DNA from: Macrothele yani
Taxonomy: Eukaryota > Arthropoda > Arachnida > Araneae > Macrothelidae
Assembly: GCA_039090855.1 (NCBI GenBank)
Contig: CM077024.1
Location: forward strand, 68,016,594-68,080,593
Reading direction: 5' to 3'
Length of the DNA: 64,000 nt
Shown here one piece after another: positions 34,615-45,209 of this stretch. Every line of letters starts with the position of its first letter. Positions within the stretch are counted from its first letter, which is position 1. The position numbers were made by a program, and so were the translations under genes. Under the pieces are notes generated by a model that saw only the letters and a list, made by a program, of their open reading frames with translations, made no database searches and was not told the DNA's origin.

Positions 34615-35883
34615 TTGACAAGGGTGAAAGATTTCTATTCAAAACTATATGAAAAGGATGATGCATCTATTCCAGACATTACGACAGGTACCAGTGCCAA
34701 AGTCCCTCCAATCCTCCCTGCAGAAGTTACATATGCAATTAAGAACATGAAACTGGAAAGAGCTCCAGGAGAAGATGGAATTACCGTTGACATTATACAA
34801 CGAGCAAGTGGAGAAATTGAAACTACACTCGCCCAAGTTTTCACCAAATGTCTTAATGAAGGGAAGATTCCTGAGGATTGGAACAATGCTACAATGATCC
34901 TTCTGCATAAAATAGGCGACGCTGAGGATCTCAGGAACTACATGCCATCAGCCTCTTATCAGTGCTTTATAAAATCTTCACTAAGGTTCTTTCACATCGT
35001 TTGAAGGTAACAATAAACATGGCCCAACCAGGAGAACAAGCTGGATTCTGGAGTGGCTACAGCACTATAGATCATATCCATGTACTGAGAGAACTAATTG
35101 AAAGAACAAAAGAATATGAACTCCCATTATGCATGGCTTTTATTGACTATGAAAAGGCCTTCGATTCCGTGAAACTATCAGCAGTAACAATGGCTTTGAA
35201 ATCCTGCGGCACTGAAGATGCATACATTAGCATTATTAATAACATCTACGAAAATGCAAGTTCAAAGGCTCGGATATTTGAGGATACAGCACAAATAAGA
35301 ATTGGAAAGGGAGTGAGACAAGGTGACACCATATCTCCCAAGCTCTTTAACGCCACATTGCAAAATGTCTTTCAATAATTAAACTGGGAAAACAAAGGGC
35401 TAAAGATTAATGGATATTACGTAACTCAACTTCGTTTCGCCGTTGACGTAGTCATCTTTGCAACTACCCCATTCAGAGCTGCATAGTATTATCCAAGAAC
35501 TTGCTGATAACAGTAAAAAAGTGGGATTGAAAATGAACTTTCAGAAGACGAAAGTTGATGTACAATGCTTTTACAAGAAACGAAGATTTATCGATTGATG
35601 GAGAAAAGCTTGAGACAACCGATTCCTACATTTATCTTGGGCAGCAGATATCAAGTGAGGGACACATTGATGAAGAAATTAATCGGCGTATAAAACTTGG
35701 ATGGAGAGCTTTTGGAAGACACAGTACAACGTTTAAGAGCATTATGCCATTATATCGCAAAAGAAAAGTGTTTAATCAATGCATCCTGCCAGTGCTTACG
35801 TATGGAGCAGAGACATGGACCTTAACTAAAAAAGACATTCAAAGACTGCAGGCAACTCAAAGCCGCATGGGGAGATGCATGCA
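34615..35883 (+). pseudogene. LINE reverse transcriptase (copy C), broken
   Basis: Frame 34615-35004 gives ITVDIIQRASGEIET and the fingers; 34962-35378 gives AFIDYEKAFDSVKL (motif A) and GKGVRQGDTISPKLF; 35555-35883 gives the thumb. The catalytic box near 35430-35450 reads FAVD instead of FADD. Frame breaks lie near 34960, 35380 (a TAA) and 35550. Confidence 0.87.
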
Positions 35884-35966
35884 TCATACTCTGCAGCTCT
35901 GAAGGGGTAGTTGCATAAATGACTACGTCATCAGCAAAACGAAGGTGAGTTAAGAAATCTCCATTA

Positions 35967-35970
<4 letters not shown>
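35884..35970 (-). repeat. Inverted fragment of the LINE reverse transcriptase
   Basis: The reverse complement matches the FADD-box region of copy D (about 36822-36905): CACCTTCGTTTTGCTGATGA then GACGTAGTCATTT. It directly abuts copy C on one side and an (AT)n run on the other. Confidence 0.88.

Positions 35971-36007
<37 letters not shown>
35968..36007. repeat. (AT)n microsatellite
   Basis: About 20 AT units, joining the inverted LINE fragment to a unique segment with the hairpin. Confidence 0.95.
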
Positions 36008-36008
<1 letters not shown>

Positions 36009-36122
36009 TAAAGAGCAAAACTGAAGACTAAGTAAAAAATTTTAGAATTTAAAACGAAGGGTGCAAAATAACCTGAAAATCAAAACGCGCAACGCAGCAG
36101 TTTTGAAAATTCAGAATTCACA

Positions 36123-36367
36123 TTCTATAAAGAAGATACCTAAGCAAAAAAATACATATATAATTTTGACTCACACCTAGTACAACATAGAAAAGGTTAT
36201 GTATCTACCTGTGTGATCAAAAGGAAAAAAGATAAAAAATAAAATAAAACAACTGAATGTAGAAGGTGTCGAGAATACTCAGGTAGATACATAACCTTTT
36301 CTATGTTGTACTAGGTGTGAGTCAAAATTATATATGTATTTTTTTGCTTAGGTATCTTCTTTATAGA

Positions 36368-36368
<1 letters not shown>
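36123..36368. repeat. Perfect 89-bp inverted repeat with 68-nt loop
   Basis: Arms 36123-36211 and 36280-36368 are exact reverse complements by eye. A second (TA)n run (36369-36394) follows at once, then LINE copy D. A transcript across it would form a long hairpin. Confidence 0.95.
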
Positions 36369-36394
<26 letters not shown>

Positions 36395-36398
<4 letters not shown>

Positions 36399-37603
36399 AC
36401 CGCTTGAAGGTAACACTGGACATGGCTCAACCGAGAGAACAAGCTGGATTCAGGAGTGGCTACAGCACAATAGATCATATCCACGTGCTGAGAGAACTAA
36501 TTGAAAGAGCGAGGGAATATGAACTTCCATTGTGCATGGCTTTTATCGATTATGAAAAAGCCTTTGATTCGGTGAAACCATCAGCAGTTACAATGGCTCT
36601 GAAAACCTGCGGTATTGAAGATGCATACATTAATATTATTAATAACATCTATGAAAATGCAAGTGCAAAGATTAGGCTGTTTGAAAATACAACACACGTA
36701 AAAATTGGAAAGGGAGTGAGACAAGGTGACACCATATCTCCGAAGCTCTTTAATGCCACATTGGAGGGTGTTTTTCAGTCGCTGAGCTGGGAAAACAAGG
36801 GGATAAAGATTAATGGAGATTGTCTAACCCACCTTCGTTTTGCTGATGACGTAGTCATTTTTGCAACTAGCCCATCAGAGCTGCAGAGTATGATCCAGGA
36901 ACTTGCTGACAAGAGTAAAGAAGTGGGATTAAAAATGAACTTTCAGAAGACAAAAGTGATGTTCAATGCTTTTACAAGAAATGAAGATTTATCGATTGAT
37001 GGAGAAAAGCTGGAGATAACAGACATGTACGTTTATCTTGGACAGCAGATATCAAGTGAGGGTCACATTGGTGAAGAAATTAATCGGCGTACCAAACTTG
37101 CCTGGAGAGCTTTTGGAAGAAACAGCATAATTTTCAAGAGCAATATGCCATTATGTCTTAAAAGAAAAGTGTTTGATCAATGCATCCTTCCAGTGCTTAC
37201 GTATGGTGCAGAGACGTGGACCTTAACTAAAAGAGACATACAAAGGCTGCAGACAACTCAAAGAAGCATGGAGAGGTGCATGCTTGGTGTAACCAGGAGA
37301 GATAAGAAGAGGAACTCGTGGATCCGAAAAATGACTAGAGTGGAAGACATCATGATCAGAGTTAAATCCCTGAAATGGCAATGGGCTGGACATACTGCCA
37401 GAAGGACAGATCATCGATGGACAGCCGAAATTTTAGATTGGATTCCAAGGGACAGGAAAAGACCCAGAAGAAGACCACATGGGAGATGGGTGGATGAAAT
37501 TCGAAAGTATGCAGGGGTGACATGGAGGAGACTGGCACAAGACAGACCGTTGTGGAGGAAACTTGGGGAGACCTTCGTCCAGCAGTGGATTGATAATGGT
37601 TGA
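36395..37603 (+). pseudogene. LINE reverse transcriptase palm, thumb and C-terminal region, open
   Basis: Uninterrupted to the natural stop at 37603. Palm motifs: AFIDYEKAFDSVKP (motif A Asp), GKGVRQGDTISPKLFNATLE (motif B) and LRFADDVVIFATSP (FADD catalytic pair intact). The thumb and C-terminal part include AETWTLTKRDIQRL, KWQWAGHTARRTDHRW and a terminal GETFVQQWIDNG. It lacks the fingers and endonuclease, so it is a truncated insertion. The open frame extends upstream to 36317, into the hairpin and TA run; that part is chance. Confidence 0.9.
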
Positions 37604-37612
37604 CAATGATGA
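36395..37612 (+). mobile_element. 5'-truncated RTE-type LINE (copy D)
   Basis: Starts within the reverse transcriptase directly after (TA)n and ends with the family's (GATGAT)n tail at 37602-37618, which merges into (TA)n(CA)n at 37619-37641. No frameshift is seen, the best preserved LINE copy here. Confidence 0.92.
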
Positions 37613-37641
37613 TGATGATGATATATATATATACACACACA

Positions 37642-38580
37642 CACTGAAGAGCAATTGAATTAGAGATACCTGTCTAGTAACGTGTAGCACCACCTTTCGC
37701 CCTGATTACGGCGGCGAGTCATCTCGGCATGGACTCGACAAGACACCGGAAGCGTTGGGAAGCCATACGGGTCCACGACCCCTGAACAAGCTCCCACAGT
37801 TCACGAAGATTTGATGGAAGGGGGTCAGAGCCTCGTACATCTCTCTCGATGGCATCCCAGATGTGATCGATGGGTTTGAGGTCAAGTGACCCAGCTGGCC
37901 AAGGAAGAAAGGTCACGTCGGTGGAGTGTTCATCCAACCATTCGGATACAATTCGGGAGCAATGGCACGGTGCATTGTCTTGTTGCAGGATGAGGTCCTC
38001 AGTGTGATGTTGAAGACGCACAAACGGGAGCAAATGGTCGTCCAGGATATCCCGGTAACGTTGACTCGTGAGGGACGATGTCACACGTACCAGGGTCCCA
38101 TTTCAGTCCACGTAAACAGTCCCCAAACGAGAATGCCATCCCCACCAGCTTGAAGAGTACCCTGCTGGCAAGAAGGATCCATCGCTTCATGTGGTTTGCG
38201 CCGTACTCGTATCCTGCCATCCGCATGTACTAACGTGAATCTCGACTCATCAGTCCAGGCAACATTTTCCCACATGTCTAGGGTTCAGTGGCGATGTTCC
38301 CGCGCCCATGCTAATCTTTGCACCCTGGGATGCTGTGATGTGCGGTCAGCAGCGGTACTCTCGTGGGACGATGGCTTCTGTACCCCATAGTGAGCAGATG
38401 GTTCTGGATGGTGTGGCAGCTTACACGTTTTTGTGCACCAGCGTTAAATTGCCGACCGTTTCCGAAACGGATGGACCAGCCCTTGAGTTCCCACAATTTG
38501 GCCTTTAGCAAACTACGTTAAATGCTGGGTTTTACTCATCACGCTCGTAATTTCGCTCTTATCTGAACCATCAACTTCTT
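37642..38580 (-). pseudogene. Tc1-like element with broken transposase
   Basis: The left end (CACTGAAGAGCAATTGAATT from about 37640) grows out of the (CA)n run. Minus-strand pieces: 38311-38511 with the end of the DNA-binding region, 38081-38275 with WTDESRFTLVHADG (first Asp), and 37719-38084 with LQQDNAPCHCSRIV (second Asp) and SLDLKPIDHIWDAIER, where the third acidic residue is Asp instead of Glu. Frame breaks separate the pieces. The matching right terminal repeat was not found; the upper boundary is approximate. Confidence 0.82.
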
Positions 38581-39292
38581 ATATATAACTTTAGCATCTA
38601 GGCAACGCCATACTCTTCGGTATGACATTATCGGGTGTAACTCACTTTGCAGAGGGGTGGTCGTACCAGTGAGCTCTCTGTGTATAATGTAAACATGATC
38701 TCAGTGCTCAGCTATGTATAAATGGATTCCTTCATCACCAGTATTAATGAGATGTCTCTTATGTCTTTAATATTGTTTTGAACTTACCTAAACGTGGTCG
38801 TACATCATGAAACTTTGAGAATTTGTACGTGCTATTTCCGACACATTTTTTTCAGTCGTCGTATTCATAACATCTCCAACCGGCCCTCTGCTGGTAACGT
38901 CAGAACGACAGCGTGGTGGTGAAGTCTCCTCAAATTTCTAAATGCGTTTCATCGTCTCATTTTTGTTTATCTTCTCCTCAAATTGCTAAATGCGGTTTCT
39001 AGTGAAACGCTCAGCGACAAAGGAAACGAAATATTCACCTATCAACCTCCATAGGGAAGACTCTTCATATAAGCAATCATAAGCGGCAGTACAGACGTTA
39101 AGAGCAAAGCAGATAGCTTCTAACATGGTAGCAACCTTGGATATTATGAAAGAAAATGGTCGTACCTATTTTCTTTTTGGACGCATGTGCATATCATAGT
39201 ATGACGACTGTTCAGCAAACGTGATGTAACGTAAGGACAGGTCGTAACAAATAAGTAGGATTAAAACATGATAACTTGATAAATCTTGATAC
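38581..39292. other. Intron downstream of exon E5
   Basis: A 26-nt sequence (TCTCCTCAAATTNCTAAATG...) occurs twice at about 38926 and 38972. Nothing else recognised. Confidence 0.5.
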
Positions 39293-39421
39293 CTCTCTAA
39301 TTTTCTCTAGGCCCAAGGTACAAAGGTAGGCAACAACGTATGTCTCTTGCCAAGACAGCTCGTTCCGCATCCTAACTAATACGACGAATGTGTATAGCAC
39401 CAGGAAGACTCCATAAGCCAT
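39293..39421 (-). CDS. Trpm: TRPM channel, exon E5: S1 and S2
   Basis: Encodes MAYGVFLVLYTFVVLVRM (S1, completed with the end of E4) and the S2 segment ETYVVAYLCTLGLEKIRE. Matches the S1-S2 region of TRPM channels, where family members have a hydrophobic S1, a short extracellular loop and a ..LG.EK.RE ending. The acceptor is CGTTTAG above 39421 and the donor begins GTATCA at 39292. The exon is 129 nt, phase 0 at both ends; the first codon happens to be ATG but follows ..KFWGHT of E4 and is not a start. It is followed in the gene by an 18.8-kb intron, the largest in the window. Confidence 0.95.
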
Positions 39422-39689
39422 CTAAACGAAGGAAAAAAAGAAAGGAAATATCTTTTACAATGTTAATATATACACATAAAAGTTATATTTATTTTACATA
39501 AAAGCATTTTTGGGGATTTCATTTTAATTTCGATGTCTCACATTAAGTAAATAATTACTTTTAATATATTTTTTCGTGCCTTAACTACTAACGAAAACAC
39601 AGTGAAAATGTTTCTTTTAACAGTAAACAAAAGTATAATAATTCAACAGCCTGAAGATGATTGTAATTAGTTCTTCGTATGTCATTATC
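39422..39689. other. Intron upstream of exon E5
   Basis: T-rich and AT-rich intron leading to the E5 acceptor. No element recognised. Confidence 0.5.
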
Positions 39690-41350
39690 CTTATCATCAC
39701 TAACAACGATCTGCAATTCACTGGTCTATGAAGATCACCCCGTGTTTCTCCCACAACCCTCTGTCGTTAGCAATTATGATTCCATGTCATTTCCGTCATG
39801 GTTTAGAAATTTTATCCACTCATCTCTCACGTAGTCTTAATGTCGGTCTATTCTTGTCCATCGGTATGCAGTCTAGTGGTACAGTTGTCTAACGGTAGTT
39901 AGTTCCTCTACCAATATAGCCATCTCATTTCCACTTGAGAGCTTCTACTGTGATTATTATGTCAATAACTCGTCATTTTCCTGATCCATGAGTTTCGCAT
40001 CCTAACCTTCCTGGTAATATGAGGCATGCTTCTTCAGCCTCTGTACGGCTTATCTAGTTAAGATCCATGTCTCTGTTCGATAAGTAAAATCTGGAAAGAT
40101 AATAGTTTTCTTTTAAGGCAAAATGATAAATTATTTTTGAAAACTTATTATTTCTTCCAAATGCTGTCCAGCTAAGCATTATATCCCTGATAATTTCTCC
40201 TGGATGTATCATCTGCTTGATATCTGTTGTCCAACGAAAATGTACTAACGAAAAAGAAGAGTGAAAGCCTAGTACCTCTGTTTTGCTTTCTATAAGACCA
40301 GCTTTAAACCCACTTCTTTACTTTTGCCTGCGAGTTCCTGGATCATCCTTTACAGCACTTAGACGATACTTGCAAAAATGAACATGTTGTCAGCAAAACG
40401 AAGGTGCATTAAATAATATCCATTAATTTTTACCGCTATTCTTCCCAGTTCAATGTTTGAAAAACATTCTGCAATGTGGCATCGAAAAGCTCGGGAGATA
40501 TGGTGTAACCTATTCTCACTCACATGCCAATTTTTATACGAGCTGTGTTATCGAACAGTCGAACCTTAGCACCAGCATTTTTAGAGATTTCATTAATAAT
40601 ATTAATGTATTCATCTTCAACACCACAAGATTTCAAAGACATTATAACTCCTGATGGTTTCACGGAATGAAACACTTTTTCATAATCAATAATATCATAC
40701 ACAGTGGATATTTCATATTCATTATCTCTTTAACTTAATTATCTCAGTACATGGATAGGATCTATAGGAATTCAGTCACTCCTGAGTCCAGCTTGTTCTG
40801 TTAGCTTCCCTTGCTTCCTTCAACAGATGCTTCAGTGAAGATTCTGTAAACAGCTTCCTTGCGGCTGCTGAGTCTGTAGTTCCTGGTCCGCCTCTTTTGT
40901 GTTGCTGGATCGCTGTAGCACTGTTCCAATAATCAGAAATTTCCTTCTTTGTGGAATCTAGTAAAAACTGGGAAGACTGTAGTTTCTACTTCTTCACTGG
41001 CTTCCCGGAATTCCATTGTCCATAGTAATTGCATTTTTCCCTTGAGATATTTCCTGTTTCGTATTTTTTAATTGCATAGAGAGGAGAACTCGAGTAACTT
41101 TAGTGCCTGTATATTTATTTATTTATGGCTGTAATAGATGTATCCTCCCTCTTTCACATAGTTGTTTGCAGAACTTAACGTTCCCAAAATTTCGCGTTTT
41201 TATTTTTCAAGCTTTGGTTGTTCTCAATTGCTGTTTTCAGTAGCTCGCAATTGAAATTTCTTATGTCTTAAGCAATACGTTTTTCATACTGCCTTGCATA
41301 GCTTTATACATACACTCCAATTTGGAGAAGTTACATTTTTATTACTTATC
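39690..41350 (-). pseudogene. Old RTE-type LINE (copy E), strongly degenerate
   Basis: Minus-strand sequence follows the same order as copies B and D but with many substitutions and gaps. The clearest piece is 40520-40702: DYEKVFHSVKPSGVIMSLKS, then YINIINEISKNAGAKVRLFD. The catalytic box near 40385 (aacatgttgtcagcaaaacg on the plus strand) is eroded. Related but more diverged than copies A-D, so an older insertion. Confidence 0.8.
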
Positions 41351-42409
41351 TTCACCACGTAAATGCAAACGAATAGAAGACAAAAATTTTTATAATACTT
41401 TCATAACTGTATCTAGTTGAAATGTCCGGAAAATATTTAATTTCTTCCAAATTTTTGCATAGGCTTGTTGTGAAGAACGAGCTTATATTATTTTCGCATT
41501 TGTGCCGAACTCGCATTACTGTAGAGTTCTGCACGTAGTATTTAAACAAAAGTGTGTAATTGTGCAATGTTCGTAGGAAATTCACATGAATGCATAATTG
41601 AGCAAGGGTATCTAATGTTACAACTATTTTTAATTGAAAATGAGTGCAAAGTGCTCCCAAAGAGTCCATACAGGAATAGCTGTTCTTCTTAATAGGTTTC
41701 GCAGTAGTTAAGGAAGAAAGAAAAATCAAAGATTAAACGATGTTCTCGGCTGACTAGAAATTAGTACGCTGTATGCGCATTTCCGATAAATAAAAGAGAA
41801 AAGAACTGGAATTTCATGTCATGACAACGTTTACATGTCTTCCCATTGATTTCCATTCGTTTTAGATTTAAATTAGTTCTACTACTATTAACCGCATTCA
41901 AGTACCTAAACAACGCGTTATGTACTACACTTTGGGGTGACCCATTGAGATTCAGGTATTCAAAAATGAACCGTACACCGATTTCAAAACCGCTGAAATT
42001 TTCTGTAAAATTATATATGTACTGAATCGAGTAACAGTTACACGGTATCGGCACTTGTAATGGTATGGCACCAACATTGAAACTTGTTTATGTAAAAATT
42101 ATACACACCGAATTCCATCAGAATCGAACAATACATTCTCGATTTGTACGTACAGTATTAATATATATACAGTATATTGCAGTGGTAACATGCTATGAAA
42201 TGCAACGTTTTTCAAATGCATAATCTTAATGTATGTTCCAGAGAGTTAGCTGAACAGCAGATTTCGCTGAAAGCGAAATTCTCTGTTTTCTGGTTACATC
42301 AAATTTCCTACAAATCTTGAATAGTGCGAAAATAGCTGCGATATTACAGAAAGTTATAGAGAGCGCAATTTTGACTGAAATTTATATAACTATGTGTGTG
42401 TGCTTTGGG
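41351..42409. other. AT-rich intron
   Basis: Two minus-strand open frames (41352-41729 and 41761-42054) show no resemblance to any family I know and no splice logic with the TRPM exons. Nothing else supported. Confidence 0.4.
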
Positions 42410-42560
42410 GTATAGAGATCCCGAGTTTCTCGCTTCTAATTTTAGCCACTGTTTTCAGGGAAGAGAAAGAAACAACGCCAGCGCCACCTATGCCTCATTT
42501 AGGACTCGAATCCATGCCGAATTCGGACTACCAGCCAAGTGCCATTCGGCCAATTAAGTG
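42410..42560 (-). repeat. Degenerate SINE fragment
   Basis: Blocks TTCTAATTTTAGCCACTG, CACCTATGCCTCATTTAGGA and GACTCGAATCC keep the order of the SINE family on the minus strand. Confidence 0.6.
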
Positions 42561-42624
42561 TCTGTTGCATCGAATTTCATCAAAATTGCCCAGTATTTAC
42601 ATATTCGCAGTATGTGAATATTAA

Positions 42625-43480
42625 TATACTATTGTCTGTGAAAATTGCAACACCAAGAAAGAATCGCGCTATTCAAATGAAATTTATTTCACAGACAGAT
42701 TCCTCATGTTACATGAGATAACTGGTTACATTTGTAGAGCTATACACGATTTTTTTGCTACAAAATCCAGCTTTGTCTGAAGCCACCTGGAGTAACAAAA
42801 CTGGCTCTACGGGGCGTGACATTGACTGGAAGATGTTATTGATATCGTCCTGGGGAATAGCCTTCCAGGCTGCTTCTATGGGAGACCAAAGTTTATTTCT
42901 GGTGAATGCTGGAGGCGCTTCACGGGTCACTCGCTTAACTACCATGTCCCAGACATGTTCGATCGGGCACATATCCGGCAAATGTGCAGGCTTGGAAAGA
43001 AGCAGTATCTGCTTTGCTAGGTAAATATCTTGGACGTTCCAGGCTACATGTGGCTGTGCATTGTCCTGCGCTAACATAGCGCCAGAACAGCTCTGAACAA
43101 AAGTATCACCTCTGCCCTAAAACATCGCTAAGGTATTGCTGGCTGTTGAGGGTCCCTCAATTGGTATCAGATGAGATCGCGAATTGAACCCAATGGCGTG
43201 CAAAACCATGATGCTTGGCGTTGGGCCGATATGACGCTGCAAGGTGTCGTTCACTACGATGTCTTCGAACACGTATGCGACCATCATGGTGGATCCAGTT
43301 AAATCGTGACTCGCCAGGAAACATGACGTGTTTGCCTATCAGCGCGCCAATGTCTGCGTTCGAGTCTCCATTGCAGCCTGAAGCGTCTGTGGTTGAGAGT
43401 CAAAGGAATGCACAGCAATGGGCTGCTAGCGACCGGTCCTCTGTCAAGTAGATGACGTCAAACTATTCTGTAGGACAAAG
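42625..43480 (-). pseudogene. Old Tc1-like transposase remnant
   Basis: Minus strand 42709-43077: LAQDNAQPHVAWNVQDIYLA (second Asp), LPDMCPIEHVWDMVVKRVT (final Glu) and a C-terminal FQSMSRPVEPVL. Upstream pieces to about 43450 include tracts matching the middle of related Tc1 copies, in broken frames. A GAAAATTGCAACACCAAGAAAG block at about 42637 recalls the subterminal sequence of the CACTGCTGGCC family. Confidence 0.75.
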
Positions 43481-43563
43481 CTTGCCCTTTGCTCCACTGC
43501 GCTAACGCCGTGGATGTCGCTGTGAAATCTGTCACTGAAATGAGGTAGGGGTGTCTGTCATGA

Positions 43564-43706
43564 TAGTTAGCGGAAGCAGCAGCCCAAGAATCACCTAGAA
43601 GAAATCAGAAGGGTAAAAGCAAAACATAAGCCAATCGAAATTAACAGAGTCGCTTACTTGCTTTCTGCACTTAACATTCATCTCTTTTTTGTTAGTATTC
43701 ATGTAT
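43564..43706 (-). repeat. Duplicated copy of the exon E3 acceptor and first codons
   Basis: 143 bp about 96% identical to 46117-46259 (some six differences by eye). It contains the 3' part of the intron, the TTCTAG acceptor and the first 31 nt of exon E3 (VILGLLLPLTI). Beyond 43564 the sequence diverges and would read MTDTPTSFQ then stop. It lies between E4 and E5, so it is not collinear with the exon order. Confidence 0.92.
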
Positions 43707-44790
43707 ACTAACAACCGTGCGAATTTGCTATCCACTTCCCGGATTTCTGTGCGTCCGAGCCTCCTCTGTCCACTGAAGCCTTTAATGATGGTGAAAGCAA
43801 TATGTTAGAGGTAGATTTCTGTCTCTTTTATTCTTCGTAGTCGTATATGCCAAGAGATGTCTAAAAATCATGTTGGTAAGCATGTGAGAAATGGTAAGGA
43901 TGTATGCCAGAAATGGTATTTTCAGCCTTTAACATGATCTGTATAAAATACCTTTTCTCGCGAAACAAGATTGCCAGCAAAACGACATTCTCAACAATAG
44001 CCTCACATCTCCATATTTTTTCGTTTTCAAAATATTCTGCTTACACTGGGGCTCAAGCAAACTAACCCACAAATGTATTTAGAAACAGATCGTCTTTTAT
44101 TATCATGGACTACCAAAAACACTGGAAACTTTTAAGCATTTTAGCAGATTTTTTACATGAAGACCACTATAATAGGGATTGCTGAGTCTTGTAATTCATT
44201 TAGCTCAAAGTTTTGCTTAAAAAGCTCAAAACTGATGAATTTAGCGAATTATTTTAAGATGAGCTTTCCTTTTCATAAAAAAATTTAAATGAAATGAAAT
44301 GAAATAAAATAAAATAAAATAAAATTTTGGAAAGAAACAGAAGTGTGTGCAATTTCAGCTTTTAGTGGGAATGGCAGGGTCGGGCTTGTCTCGTAACCTT
44401 TAGAGTCCTATTCTTTATCCACACAGATTTCTTATGTAGTTACACATAGTGCTCTTGGGAGAGCATACACATGAATTTTACATAAAATCTGGCTCCGGGA
44501 ATTTTCTGCACACGTGCACAGGCTGATTAACTGGCAGTTAAGGATCAAATTATGTTCCAGCAAAAAAAAAAAAAAATATTTGAAACATAATGCATGAATG
44601 CAATGGACTTCTTTGAAGGCCTCAATATTTTTTAATGTAATAATCAGCAATACGTTTTACTAAAGAGTACTTTGATAAGCTCAAGGCTTCCACGAAAAAA
44701 GTGGCCTTTTTTGGAACAAAACAGTGTGCTTGGTATTTTCGCTTTTTTAATAACCTTAAAAATGGATTATTTTTCTCTTAGTGGACTTAC
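43707..44790. other. Intron E4-E5 start, with an (AAATA)n-type microsatellite
   Basis: A GAAAT/AAAAT microsatellite occupies about 44287-44324, and an A-run lies at 44562-44575. No gene. Confidence 0.6.
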
Positions 44791-44991
44791 CGTATGTCCC
44801 CAGAACTTAGTTATGGGTGCTCCGTAGAACTCATAGATTTTCTTTCCAAACCTCAGAGGTTTCTGCTTTGTCTTCAGATGATCCGTTTCAAAATCCAAAC
44901 TGGCCTCGAAGGGAAATACCTTCCCATTCTCAATTTTGTTAATACGCGTATTTGAATTGCAAATGCTCCCAGACCTCAGGTTTATGTAAGA
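44791..44991 (-). CDS. Trpm: TRPM channel, exon E4: pre-S1 segment
   Basis: 67 codons, phase 0 at both ends. It encodes a variable cytosolic stretch (SYINLRSGSICNSNTRINKI, FPFEASLDFETDHLKTKQKP) and then the conserved LRFGKKIYEFYGAPITKFW-GHT leading into S1. KIYEFYxAPITKFW is one of the most conserved sequences of TRPM channels. The acceptor is CTTTGCAG above 44991 and the donor is GTAAGT at 44790-44785. It lies 964 bp from E3, the shortest intron here. No disruption is seen. Confidence 0.95.
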
Positions 44992-45209
44992 CTGCAAAGT
45001 AAAGAAATAGAAAAAACGGGTTTGTCAAAGCATAAATAAAAGTTTGTCATTTGACGAAATAAGGTAAAATAAATGACAGCAATATTCATATTTTTGCAAA
45101 ATAACCCTAATGGGATTCAAATGTTACGGTTTCCACCTGCTGGAGATTTCTCGTTAGCAGAAAACGTGACACATGAATTTCATGACTTGCAACAGAAGTA
45201 AAAGTAATA

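Larger units (their letters stand above)
33041..35883 (+). mobile_element. RTE-type LINE (copy C) with endonuclease and reverse transcriptase
   Basis: The longest LINE copy in the window: about 400 bp of 5' leader, the endonuclease (33439-34338), a degenerate linker and the reverse transcriptase (34615-35902 in three frames). It lacks the 3' end: at 35883 it stops within the C-terminal region and turns into an inverted LINE fragment. The 5' boundary beside the (TA)n run is approximate. Confidence 0.85.
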
